Notes: generated from the sequence alone by a model not told the origin. DNA of 64,000 bases from Streptomyces uncialis (GCF_036250755.1 NZ_CP109583.1:1240001-1304000), one strand, 5' to 3'. Shown: positions 26,952 through 36,714, numbered from the stretch's first letter. Numbers and translations: made by a program.

Positions 26952-27209
26952 GTGTCTGTCCCGTTCCGCATCCGGTGCTGCCTGTGCGCCAGGAACATCC
27001 CGCTCGCCGGGGACGCCCATCTGCTGGACGCCGCATGGCAGCGCCGGTACCCGGCGATGATCGGGACGATCGCCTGCGGCCCGTGCGCCACCGGGACACA
27101 CTGGACCTGCACCCGGCACGGCAGGTTCGTCGACGGTCACATCCCCTCGCCCAACGAGGGCCCGGACACCGACGCGAGCCACATCCTGCGCTCGGGCACC
27201 CACCGGTGA
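26952..27209 (+). CDS. Hypothetical Cys-rich protein
   Basis: An 85-aa frame from GTG 26952. Cys residues in pairs (CCLCARNIPL, CGPCATGTHWTC) suggest a zinc-binding module; the C-terminal half is hydrophilic. It leads a row of four very short same-strand genes (26952, 27213, 27407, 27517) with tight spacing. No family is recognised. Confidence 0.45.
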   Translation: MSVPFRIRCCLCARNIPLAGDAHLLDAAWQRRYPAMIGTIACGPCATGTHWTCTRHGRFVDGHIPSPNEGPDTDASHILRSGTHR

Positions 27210-27212
27210 CTG

Positions 27213-27410
27213 GTGCTGACCAACCCCTGCTCGGGACTTCTCCAGGGAGGCGAGCCCTACCTGCGGGACGTGGCCGCTCGCCGGGGAACCTCACCCGCGA
27301 AAGCGGCGCGGCTGCGCACGCTGCTGGAGGAAGGGGACACGGCCGCCGGCTCCCGCCCGGCCGCCGACGTTCCGTTCCGCGACTGCGGCACCATGGCGGG
27401 CGCGGTATGA
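27213..27410 (+). CDS. Hypothetical protein, 65 aa
   Basis: Starts at GTG 27213, 4 bp after the previous stop, and ends in an ATGA overlap with the next small gene at 27407. Sequence such as YLRDVAARRGTSPAKAARLR and LLEEGDTAAG looks like natural helical protein. Spacing implies one transcript with its neighbours. Function is unknown. Confidence 0.4.
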   Translation: MLTNPCSGLLQGGEPYLRDVAARRGTSPAKAARLRTLLEEGDTAAGSRPAADVPFRDCGTMAGAV

Positions 27411-27508
27411 GCGTGACGGTGTTCCCGAGGACGACGTACACCGTGCGGACCGAGGTGAAGCCGGTGCACGGCTCCCAGCCGTGGTGCCGCTACGACGAGG
27501 CGAAGTAG
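27407..27508 (+). CDS. Very small hypothetical protein
   Basis: A 33-aa frame (MSVTVFPRTTYTVRTEVKPV to YDEAK) whose ATG overlaps the stop of the gene before it. Overlap and natural composition are the evidence; it could be a truncated remnant. Confidence 0.35.
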   Translation: MSVTVFPRTTYTVRTEVKPVHGSQPWCRYDEAK

Positions 27509-27516
27509 GACACGGA

Positions 27517-27657
27517 GTGCCCCACGGCGAGGTCGTCCTCAAGGACTGCCGCGACACCCCCGCCGCGCTCGCCCACAGCTGGCTGCTCGCCCACAGCTGG
27601 CTGCACGAGGCCCTGCCGGACATCATCCGAGAGCAAGACAAGTGCCCCTGTCATTGA
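27517..27657 (+). CDS. Very small hypothetical protein with an internal duplication
   Basis: A 46-aa frame from GTG 27517, 9 bp after the previous stop: VPHGEVVLKDCRDTPAALAH, with the HSWLLAHSWLHEALPDI stretch and tail DKCPCH. The middle comes from an 18-bp tandem repeat (CTCGCCCACAGCTGGCTG twice), which adds six residues in frame. It is the last of the row of tiny genes. Confidence 0.4.
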   Translation: MPHGEVVLKDCRDTPAALAHSWLLAHSWLHEALPDIIREQDKCPCH

Positions 27658-27720
27658 CGTCGTTGCGGCCGGTAGAAACGATGTGGGGGTGCTTCCCGCC
27701 GCACTCAATGGAGACACCTC

Positions 27721-28146
27721 GTGACAACCTCAGAGGACCGACACGAGAACATCTATGCCCTGTACTTGGAGCGCTGCGTCTTAGGCAGGCGTATCGCGGA
27801 GTTGTCGCAACGCGACGGAGTCGATCTCGGTCCTCTGCAGCAGCGAAGCGCTGAGGTCAACGAGCTGTTGGCGGCCGCCGGTGTTGGACGTACTCAGCTG
27901 AGGCGTCTGGGGAGCCGCCGCAGGGCACGCCGAGCAGACGGCCACGAGGACCCACCGCCTGCTGGCGTCAACGTGGACGCAATCCGGTTCTGGGCAAAGA
28001 GGGAAGCCAGTCGGCGCCGCACCGCGATCGCGAGCCGCCTTGTTCAGGGCCGAGACGTCATGTACGTCCTCAAGCCCAATCATCACGATGCAGGCTGGGG
28101 TCCCGCACCCACGATGGGGTCACCTGGACTCGGGAAACGTCGCTGA
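27721..28146 (+). CDS. Hypothetical protein, 141 aa
   Basis: Starts at GTG 27721 with GGAGA upstream. The N-terminal half is helical (RHENIYALYLERCVLGRRIA, LQQRSAEVNELLAAAGVGR). The C-terminal half includes VDAIRFWAKREASRRRTAIA, then VMYVLKPNHHDAGWG. There is no recognised domain. It stands alone between the small-gene row and a transglutaminase-like fragment on the other strand. Confidence 0.5.
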   Translation: MTTSEDRHENIYALYLERCVLGRRIAELSQRDGVDLGPLQQRSAEVNELLAAAGVGRTQLRRLGSRRRARRADGHEDPPPAGVNVDAIRFWAKREASRRRTAIASRLVQGRDVMYVLKPNHHDAGWGPAPTMGSPGLGKRR

Positions 28147-28253
28147 CCCTTGTAGAGCCTCTCCTCTACGCTGGCTGCGTCGCTGGAGATGTTGCTGCCT
28201 GCCATCATCGAGCGCTGCGGACCGTCCGAGCAAGCTGACCCGCTTGTCTCCTG

Positions 28254-28538
28254 CTACCTGGGAGAACAGCCTGTGACGACGGGCAGACCTATTTGGTCGG
28301 GGAGAGTATTGCCGGCTACCAGCATTCTCGCGGGAGCACAGCAGGGCGACTTCCACCGGCCGGCAGGCAGGGCAGGCAAGAGCCATCGGACCTTCCTCAC
28401 CGGGTACCCCAGCGCCCGGAACCCCGCACCGAGGAAACCGGCCTTCGCGACACTGTCGCCGCGGCCGACCGCCATCAACTCAGCGCCGGTGTGAGCGCCG
28501 TCGGTCACGTACGGGATGGCCCGGACCCGCTCGAACAA
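28254..28538 (-). pseudogene. N-terminal fragment of a transglutaminase-like protein
   Basis: From ATG 28538 the text FERVRAIPYVTDGAHTGAEL, then AVGRGDSVAKAGFLGAGFRA and LGYPVRKVRWLLP resembles the start of Streptomyces transglutaminase-like proteins, where a GRG.C segment carries the catalytic Cys. Here the position equivalent to Cys is Ser (GRGDSVAK), and the homology stops near 28350 with nothing of the His/Asp region. It looks like a dead fragment. Confidence 0.4.
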
Positions 28539-28565
28539 CCGGGGCCCGCTCCCTCACTGCGGTGT

Positions 28566-28823
28566 TCAGTGGATGATGTCGACGGCCGTGATGACCAGGA
28601 CGTCGGCGTGGACCCGGTGCAGGACGATGGCGTCGGGGAACGAGACCACTCGTCGGTCCTTGGTCTGGGGGCGTCCCGGGGCCTGCTCCGAGCCGAGCCC
28701 GTACGGGGAAGCGGCGAGGCGGCGCATTCCCGCGTCCAAGGCGTCCCGAGAGCCGGGCTTCATCGCCGCTCGCTGCGCGTGGGCGCGGTCCGAGAGCTGG
28801 ATCCGGAATCCGGCCGGGCTCAC
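28566..28823 (-). CDS. RelE/ParE-like toxin candidate
   Basis: An 85-aa protein from GTG 28823, overlapping the stop of the antitoxin-like gene (GTGA). The text FRIQLSDRAHAQRAAMKPGS, RRLAASPYGLGSEQAPGRPQ and DRRVVSFPDAIVLHRVHADV has the RelE/ParE pattern: helical hairpin, then beta-strands with positively charged residues, ending in ITAVDIIH. RelE-type toxins cleave mRNA on ribosomes and ParE-type toxins poison gyrase; which applies is not clear. Gene order is antitoxin first. Confidence 0.55.
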   Translation of the reverse strand: MSPAGFRIQLSDRAHAQRAAMKPGSRDALDAGMRRLAASPYGLGSEQAPGRPQTKDRRVVSFPDAIVLHRVHADVLVITAVDIIH

Positions 28824-29122
28824 GCGGCGTCTTCTCCGGCCGGGTCGTACCCGGGCAGGTCCTCCAGCGGGGTGCAGCCGGAGAAGTCGCCGGCGGCGAG
28901 CCGTTCCATCGTTGCGTCGATCTCGGTCCAAGCCCCGGCGGCGAGCGCCCACATGGCGAGGGTCTGGGCGAGCCGGGCGGCGGGGGTGCGTCCGATCTCC
29001 GCCTCGAACTCCGCCAGGCGCGCGGGGTCGTCGGCGAGCGCCTGGCGGACGCCGTCGATCGTCGCGGGGATCCGCACCTCCTGGCCGTCGATGAGCGTGG
29101 TCCAGGTCGTCTTCTCGTCCAC
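28820..29122 (-). CDS. Antitoxin candidate paired with the RelE-like gene
   Basis: A 100-aa acidic protein (EVRIPATIDGVRQALADDPA, RLAEFEAEIGRTPAARLAQT, TMERLAAGDFSGCTPLEDLP). Its TGA overlaps the toxin start. Acidic character, size and coupling match an antitoxin; no standard DNA-binding domain is obvious, so autoregulation is uncertain. Upstream, 29123-29499 shows no gene. Confidence 0.5.
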   Translation of the reverse strand: MDEKTTWTTLIDGQEVRIPATIDGVRQALADDPARLAEFEAEIGRTPAARLAQTLAMWALAAGAWTEIDATMERLAAGDFSGCTPLEDLPGYDPAGEDAA

Positions 29123-29499
29123 CGTGCTGCACCCCTCCCTCTCCGGCCGCCGACCGTACGCCGCCCGACCCCACGGCGGAACGGGCCCCGGACCGGATTC
29201 ACCTCTGCGGACGACGCCCGGGGCCGCCCGGCGAGCCCGGGGAATCGTCTCCGCGGACTCCCAGGTTCGGCTACTTTCGGTTCAAGGCGGGTGACCGTAC
29301 GGCAACGCATGGTCAGAGGACCGAAAGCACCGTGGATGGAGCAACCCCCTTGAGCATCCTGGGGAAGCTGCGGGGCACCGACGCCCCAGCCACCATCCCC
29401 GCACCGGCGAAGCCGGTACGGGCGGCCACCTGGCCCCAGCACGGCGTCAGCCGGAGCGACGAGGTGGCGAAGGTAGGCGGGGTCGGGCTGGCACACGAG

Positions 29500-29620
29500 C
29501 ATTCCGGTATCACCATGACGCGCTGCACCGGCAAGGACACATCCGCCACGATCTGGTCCCCTTCCGTCAGGTCGGTCTCGTGGTCCGGTGTGATGACGAA
29601 CTTGAACCAGGCTCGTAGAC
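29500..29620 (-). pseudogene. Possible QueE-type radical SAM C-terminal fragment
   Basis: The minus strand contains LRAWFKFVITPDHETDLTEG, then DQIVADVSLPVQRVMVIPE, which resembles the strand-helix-strand before the C-terminus of 7-carboxy-7-deazaguanine synthases (WFKFVV, VMVMPEG). It begins right at the start of the TPR-CHAT gene on the other strand and has no radical-SAM Cys motif, so only a stub remains. Weak, pattern-based call. Confidence 0.25.
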
Positions 29621-29650
29621 TGCCGCCGGTCGGGACGGGGGGAGGCGTTC

Positions 29651-32600
29651 GTGCGGGAGAAGTTGCTCGCGGCCGTGCGGGTGCGGACCGCGCACGCCAT
29701 CGAGACCGGTCATTCGCGGTGGGTGCTGGCGCCGGAAGCGTTGGAGGAGGCGGGTGCCCTGCTGGCCCGGGTGCTCGGGTCCGACGAGGATCCCGACTTG
29801 GAGGTGCTGCGGGCCGTCGGCGAGCTGTACTGGTTGCGGGTTCATGCGCTGCCGGTCGATGAAGGGGACGAGGATCTCCGCATGGCTGCGATCCTCTACC
29901 AGCCGGTGTACCAGGCCGACCCGGATGCGGTGCCGGAACAATTACGCAGCCTGTACGCCGAACAGGCCCGTCGTCCCAAGGAGCGCAAGCACACGGGTGG
30001 GCGGGTGGATCCGGCCGCCTGTACCGACCAGGGCGCGGAATTGTTCGGCTGGTTCCTACGCAACGGTGACCTGGAGGCGTTGGAGAAGGCTGTTCACCTG
30101 TTCCGGACGGCGTTGTCCGCCGTTCCGGAGGACCATCCGATGCACGGGCCGTGCCTGTCGAACATGCATGCCGCGGCGTCCGCGCTGGCCGACGAGACCG
30201 GCGACGCGGACGTGCTGCAGGAGGCGGTGAGCGCGGGTCTGGCCCTGCTCCAGGTCATGGACGAACACGATCCCGAGTACCCCGAACACGCCAGCGAGGT
30301 CGGGCTTTCGCTACGGTCCCTGTTCGAGCGCACTGGGGTCGTCAGCGTGCTGCGAAAGTCGGTGGGGCTGGCCCGGTCCGCGGTGGCCGCGACCACAGAG
30401 GACGGGGCCATCCGAGCCGGTCGCCTGTCCGATCTAGGCGTCGTGCTCCAGATGCTGCACGAGCACGCCGGGGATGCGCGGGCCATCGACGGGGCGATCA
30501 CCGCCGGGCGGGATGCGGTCGCCACGATGCCGGTCGGCGATCCCGACCGGGCCACCTGCCTGTCCAACCTGGGAAACGGCCTGCGCGTCGCGTTCGAAGC
30601 GAGCGGCGACACCGCCATGTTGCGGGAGGCGGTCGCGGTTGGCCGGGCCGCGTTGGAGAGCACGCCGGAGGACGACCCAGGTCGGGCGGGGAGCATGTCG
30701 AGCCTTGGCGGCTCGTTGCAGTTGCTGTACGAGCACACCGGGGACTGCGCTGCGCTGGCGGAGGCGGTCGCTGTCGGGCGCGCCGCGTCGGCCTCCCTGC
30801 CCGCTGACCACACTGCCCGGCAGGCTGTCCTGGCCAACCTCGGCGTGAGCCTGCGGGAGTTGTTCGAAGCCGCTGGGGACGTGAACCTGCTCCACGAAGC
30901 GGTCGTCGCCCACCGCCAGGTCGACGCCGCCACCCCCGACGGGCATCCCAGCCAGGCCGGCCGCCTGACCAACCTCGGGAACACGCTGCGCGCGCTGTAC
31001 GACCATTCCGGAGATCGGCAGGCATTGGACGATGCCGTTACGGCCGGTCGTCGTGCCGTCGCGGCGATCCCCGAAGGCCATCCCATGCGGGCCGCGAGCC
31101 TGTCCAACCTCGGGAGTTCGCTGCTGGCCCGGTTCGACGAGACCGATGATCTGGGAACGCTGGGCGAGGCCGTTGCGGCCAGCCGAAAGGCTCTCGCGGC
31201 GATTCCGGTCGATCATCCGTGGCATGCCCGATTCCAGTCCAACCTCGGGATCAGCCTGCACATGCTGTTCAGTCGGACCGGTGATCTCGACAGTTTGCGC
31301 GAGGCCATTGCGGCCGGCCGGGCCGCAGTCACCGAGGTGCCTGACGGCCACCCGGAACTGGTCGGCTACGTGACCGATCTGAGTGCCACCCTGCGCACCG
31401 CGTTCACCAAATCCGAAGACCAGCAAGCACTTTCGGAGGCGAGGGATGCTTTGGCGGACATCGCGGCCACCGGCGTTGGCGCACGAGATAGTTTACCGGA
31501 AGACGATCCGGTCCGTTCGATGATCCGGTCCGATCCCGAGCCGGCCGCGCAGGATCCTGCCGAGGAGACCGGCTCGAAACAGAATCCGGATCCGGAGGTG
31601 GAACTCGACGAGCGGCCTGGACAGGGTTCGACGCGGGATTGTCGGATCCGGCAGGTCCGCGGTCGGGTCGACCGGTTCACCACCACTCGTGCGCCGGAAG
31701 CCGTGCTCGGCTCCGACGCGATCGGCGAGGTGGTGGACCTGCTCTGCTCGGTGCCCGATCCGGTCGAGGACATCGAGGTCGCGCAGACTGCGGGCTGGCT
31801 GTTCTGGTTGCGGTTCGCCGCCCTCGGCACGGTGGACGGCGAACCGGAGCTGATGATCGCGCTGGATCTGCTCGCCCCGCTGTACCCGTCGGGCGCCGGC
31901 GCCGTTCCCGAGCTGATCGGCGAACTGTGGGACGACAAACCGCCGGCCGAGCCGGACGGGGCTGCGGTGCTGGCCAAGCTCGGTCGGGCGCAGTTCCGGG
32001 AGGCGCAGGAGAACGACGACGGCGCGGTCGCGCTGAACCGGTCCGTCGACCTGCTGCGGCGGGCCGTCGCCGTGGCCGGATCCGACCACCCCGACTACGC
32101 CCGATGCCTGACCAACCTGGGCAGCGCGCTGCTGGCCCGGTTCGAACGCGCCGGGGATCCGGCCGACCTATCCGAGTCGATCGAGTTCTGCCGGGCGGCG
32201 GTCGGGGCTAGCCGACCCGACGAGTCCGCCCGCGCCACCCACCTGTCCAACCTGGGCAACGCCCTGCTGACGCGGTTCGAGCACCTGGTGAGCGAGGCCG
32301 ACCTGGAAGCCGCCATCGAGGCCGGCCAGGCCGCGGTCACCGGCTGGCCCGATCACCCCGACCACGCCGCGATGGTGTCCAATCTCGACCTCGCGCTGCG
32401 GACCAGGGCCGCGTTTCGCGACCAGGCGGCCGGACTGGATCGGAGGATCGAGGAGGCGCGCACCGGCTTGAGCGCATCCGATGGACCGGACGCGGCCGAA
32501 CTGAGCGAGCTGCTGCTGGCCCGGTTCGAACGCGCCGGGGATCCGGCGGATCTGGATGAGGCGATCCAGGTGCTCCGGAATACGGTCGCCACGGCGGCCG

Positions 32601-35247
32601 ACGATTCCGGACGGGTCTCGCATCTATCCAGCCTGTGCAACCTGCTGCGAGTCCGGTTCGTCCATTTCGGACATAAATCGGACCTCTCTGACGCGATAGC
32701 GCACGGTCGCGCCGCGGCGGCGGCGACCCCGGCCGGGGACCCCGAGTTCGGCGGCCGGCAGGCCAACCTCGCCAACGCGCTCAGCCGGCGCTACAAGAAC
32801 ACCGGCGATCTCGGCGACCTGGAGGAGGCGGCCACGCTCGGCCGAAGCGCGGTGGCCGCCACGCCCGTCGGCGACTTCAACCGCCTCAGTTACCTCACGA
32901 GCCTTTGCGACACCCTCCGCACCCTGTCCGAGCGCAGCGACCGGCTCAGGGATCTCGACGAAGCGGTCGAGGCCGGACGGGCCGCGGCCGAAGCCGCACC
33001 GCAGCATTCCCCGCACCTCCCTGCGTTCCTCGGCAACCTCGGGGCCGCGCTGCTGGCCCGGTTCCGGCGTACCGGCAGCCAGACCGACCTGGACGAGTCG
33101 GTCGATCTGCTGCGGCGGGCGGCGCTCGCCGCACAGGCCGCCAGCCCGGACCGGGCGTTGCTGCTGGCGAACCTAGGCGCCGCCCTGCAGATCCGCTTCG
33201 ATTCGGTGGGCGGCCCCGAGGACCTGGACGAGGCGATCGACGTCTGCCGGGAGGCCGTGCGCGCCACCCCGCTCGAGAACCCCGGCCGGGCGGCACGCCT
33301 GTCCAACCTCGCCGGGGCGTCGCAGGCGCGGTTCGGGATCAGCGGCGAGGCGACGGATCTGGACGAGGCAGTGGAGGCCAGCCTGTCTGCGGTCGAGACG
33401 CATCCACCCGGTCACCCGGCCCGGGCACCGGCGTGGTCGAACCACGCCCTCGTGCTGCGCGGGCGGTACAAGCACAGCGGCCGACCGGCGGACCTCGACG
33501 CGGCGGTGGCAGCCGCGCGCGCCGCGGTGGCCGAGACACCCGCCGACCACCCGGACCGCCCCGCGTACCTGGCCAACCTCAGTGGAGCGCTGCGCGACCG
33601 GCACGCCCAGACCGGTGCCGATGCGGACCTCGACGGTGCGCTCGCGGCGGTGCGGGAAGCGGCGTCGGCCGACGTGGGTCCCCCCCCCGGGTCCGCGCGG
33701 CGGCGGCGGCGCTGTGGGGAAGCCTGGCCGCGGAGGCTGGCCGGTGGGCGGAAGCCGTGGCCGGATACCAGGCGACGACAGATCTCCTGGCCCGCACCGT
33801 TCCGCGCCAACTCACGCGCCGCGACCAGGAGTTCCTGCTCGAAGGCGCACACGGGATCGGAGCGGAGGCCGCCGCGTGCTGCGTGCGGGCCGGATCGGTC
33901 ACCCAGGCCGTTGAGCTGTTCGAGCAGGGCCGCGGCCTGCTGCTGAGCCAGGCGCTGGACAGTCGCACCGACCTCACCGCGCTGGCCGAGCGCCACCCGG
34001 ACCTGGCCGACCGGTTCACCGCGCTGTGCGCGGAGCTCGACTCCCCCGGTCCTGCGGACGATGTCGTGGCGCGACGTGCGACGGCCACCGCGTTCGACCG
34101 GCTCGTCGCGGACATCCAGAAGCTGCCCGGGTTCGACCGCTTCCTGCGCCCACCGGCCGTAGCCGACCTCGCGCCGGACGAAGGCCAGGTGGTGATCGTC
34201 AGTGTGTCCCGGTACGGCTCCTACGCACTGGTCCTGCCCGCCGACGGCAAGGTCACGGCCGTGCCGCTGCCCACGCTCACGCCCGACGCCGTGCTGGCCG
34301 AGGTCGGCGACTTCCTCCAGGCGATCAGGGACACCACCGCCAACTCGGCGCGGACCCGAGCCGCCGCCCAGGATCGGATGACGCGCACGCTCGGCTGGCT
34401 GTGGGACACGGTCGCCGGTCCAGTCCTCGACGCCGTGGGTATCACCAGGACGCCGCGCGGCGGCGAGTCCTGGCCCCGACTGTGGTGGTGCCCGTCGGGC
34501 CTGCTGTCGTTCCTCCCACTGCACGCAGCGGGCCACCACGACACGGCGTCCGGCGCTGTGCCGCGCACGGTGCTGGACCGGGTGGTGTGCTCCGTCACCC
34601 CGACGCTCCGGGCGTTCGCCCATTTCCGGCGCGCAGCGGATTCACCCCCGCCTCGTGCCGGTCGGGCGGTCGTGGTGGCGATGCCGAAGACGCCGGGTGG
34701 ATACGCAGATCTGTCGGGTGCCGAAGCCGAAACGGCGGTGCTGCGCCAGCACTTCCCCGGCGAGGTCGTCGTGCGCACCGGCACGGCCGCCACCCACGAC
34801 GCCGTGCTCGACGCGCTGGCCAGGGCCCGGTGGGCACACTTCGCCTGCCACGGGCGAAGCGATCTGGCCGATCCGTCGGCCGGGCGGCTGGTGCTGGCCG
34901 ACCACCACAACCGGCCGCTCACCGTGATGGACCTGGCCAGGCTCCGGATGGACAACGCCGAACTGGCGTTTCTGTCCGCGTGCTCCACCGCGCGTCCCAG
35001 CGGTCGGCTGGCCGACGAAGCGATCCACCTGGCCTCTGCCTTCCAACTCGCGGGCTACCGGCACGTGATCGGCACCCTGTGGCGAATTGGCGACTGGCAG
35101 GCGGTGGACATCGCCGACCTGATCTACTCGGCGCTGGCCGACGGCGCGGACGTTGCCGAGGCGGTCCACAGCGCGACCCGCCGAATGCGTGACCGATGGC
35201 CGGATGACCCATCGGCGTGGGCGTCGCACATCCACGTCGGCCCGTAG
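29651..35247 (+). CDS. Giant TPR-CHAT (caspase-like protease) protein, frameshifted at a C9 run
   Basis: One gene in two frames: 29651-33946 holds tandem repeats of about 46 residues (pattern LSNLG..L...FE.TGD...L.EA...GR.AV...P.DHP.RA, TPR-like), and the frame to 35247 holds the CHAT domain. The break is at nine Cs, 33680-33688; one extra C, or a minus-one slip, would join them into about 1,865 aa. CHAT catalytic His lies in WAHFACHGR (near 34850) and Cys in AFLSACSTA (near 34980); HVIGTLWRIGDWQAVDIADL follows. The N-terminal module recurs near residue 665, so the TPR part is duplicated. CHAT proteases with TPRs act in regulated proteolysis and cell-death immunity (for example Csx29). Trigger and target here are unknown. 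Confidence 0.85.
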
Positions 35248-35257
35248 CAGGAGGATG

Positions 35258-35806
35258 TCAGGCAGGCCGTCCCAACAGGAACGTCGCGACACAACTCGCG
35301 TGATCATCGTCGTCGGCGGACAGCACCAGCCCCCGCGAACCCGCCCCACCGCGGTAATGCGCCACGAACGTGGGGCGCGCGGTCGCGGTGTCCCTGGTCG
35401 TGAACACGAAGCGGCTCTCCGTGACCGTCACCAACGCAATACCATGCGCCGCCGCGAACTCGACCGCACCACTCTGGTAAGGCGAAGTGGCGACCATTAC
35501 ACCCTTATGCGCGCCGACGCTGTGGATCTTCTGGTGCAGCACCTGAACGAGTTCACGCTTAATCGGATTCCGGTGCCGCTTGGCCTCGACCACCACCAGG
35601 AAGGCCATCCCCGCGAACCGGTACCGGACGGTCGCGTCGAATTCGTACGCACCATCGGCGCCAACGATCTTCTCGTGCACGGTGACCACGAGGTCGTCCA
35701 CCTCCGACTCCGCCGCGCCCAGCAGCTCCCCCGCGACGAATTCCTCGAACTCCCCAGGAGTGATCGCCGAATGCGGGTAACGCAGGGTGCTGTTGTCCTC
35801 GGTCAC
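35258..35806 (-). CDS. PD-(D/E)XK nuclease, Mrr-like restriction endonuclease fold
   Basis: A 182-aa protein with GTG start at 35806. The catalytic core is visible: Asp57 in YEFDATVRYRFAGMAFLVVV, then Glu74-Ala-Lys76 in VEAKRH, and a downstream helix LVQVLHQKIHSVGAHKGVMV followed by ATSPYQSGAVEFAAAHGIAL, all typical of Mrr_cat enzymes. There is no separate DNA-binding domain. It stops 11 bp from the stop of the TPR-CHAT gene, convergent. The pair makes a plausible defence locus, though the convergent order means no shared transcript. Confidence 0.75.
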   Translation of the reverse strand: MTEDNSTLRYPHSAITPGEFEEFVAGELLGAAESEVDDLVVTVHEKIVGADGAYEFDATVRYRFAGMAFLVVVEAKRHRNPIKRELVQVLHQKIHSVGAHKGVMVATSPYQSGAVEFAAAHGIALVTVTESRFVFTTRDTATARPTFVAHYRGGAGSRGLVLSADDDDHASCVATFLLGRPA

Positions 35807-36096
35807 GCGCCGACATTACCAGGCCGTCACATGTCGACTGCCCCAGCGCCGGAGCCCGGGCCTCGAAGCTGCCGACATCGCCAATTCCCCGGCCCTTAGA
35901 AGGAGTTGACCGTTAGGGTGCCCGGACTCGGTCCCGGACCGCCCACCGGCCGTGGAGCGGCACCGGGACCGAGCACGTATGGTGCCACCGCCGTTCGGTG
36001 GTGGTTGGAGAGGACAGCTGAATAGATCGAGACCGGGAACCGCACTACGACGAGTGAACGATCAGGCGAGCGTTGGGGCGCTGAGGAGTGAACGCC

Positions 36097-36714
36097 ATGC
36101 ATGACGAATTTCGGACAGTTTTCGACTTCATCTCCTTCTCTGCCCGCCTCAGAGAAGTTGAACGCAACAATAATGCAACGCCCGAACGAAAGGAGAGCGT
36201 CGCGGAGCACTCCTGGCACCTGGCACTGATCACCTGGGTTCTGCATCGTGAATTCGAACGGGAACTCGGGCACACGCTCGACCTGGAGAAAATGCTCAAG
36301 ATGTGCCTGATGCACGATCTTGTAGAGATCGAGGCCGGCGATCCATCGGCATGGAGCACTCAGCACAGCCCGCAGCTCCGGCAGACCAAGGCACTCATCG
36401 AGGAAGAGGTCGCCCAGCGCCGGTTCTCACCGCTCCCCGGCGAACTCGGCTCCGAGTTCCTCGGCCTGTGGCACGAACACGAAGCAGGGACGACACCCGA
36501 GGCCCGGATCGTACGGGCAGTGGATCGGCTCAACCCCGCTCTCATGCGCTACCTGACCGGCCAGGGATGGCGTGACGTGAATGCAGACGCAGAGGCCCTG
36601 GACAACCTCCAACTGCCCCGACTCGAGGTGAGCGGGACTCTCACCGCCATGTACCGGATGGTCAGGGACGACGCGGTGGCACAGGGGCTGCTCACCACCA
36701 CGAGCGCGGAGTGA
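36097..36714 (+). CDS. HD-domain phosphohydrolase (YfbR/HDDC2-like)
   Basis: A 205-aa HD protein. Metal ligands: His in RKESVAEHSWHLALI, His-Asp in CLMHDLVEIEAGD, and the distal Asp in IVRAVDRLNP. The spacing matches YfbR/HDDC2-type 5'-deoxynucleotidases. ATG 36097 has GAGGAG about 10 bases before it, and GTG 36088 overlaps that site, so I prefer the ATG. It follows the nuclease divergently across a 290-bp gap with no other gene. It could trim nucleotide pools; a link to the neighbouring defence genes is only positional. Confidence 0.82.
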   Translation: MHDEFRTVFDFISFSARLREVERNNNATPERKESVAEHSWHLALITWVLHREFERELGHTLDLEKMLKMCLMHDLVEIEAGDPSAWSTQHSPQLRQTKALIEEEVAQRRFSPLPGELGSEFLGLWHEHEAGTTPEARIVRAVDRLNPALMRYLTGQGWRDVNADAEALDNLQLPRLEVSGTLTAMYRMVRDDAVAQGLLTTTSAE

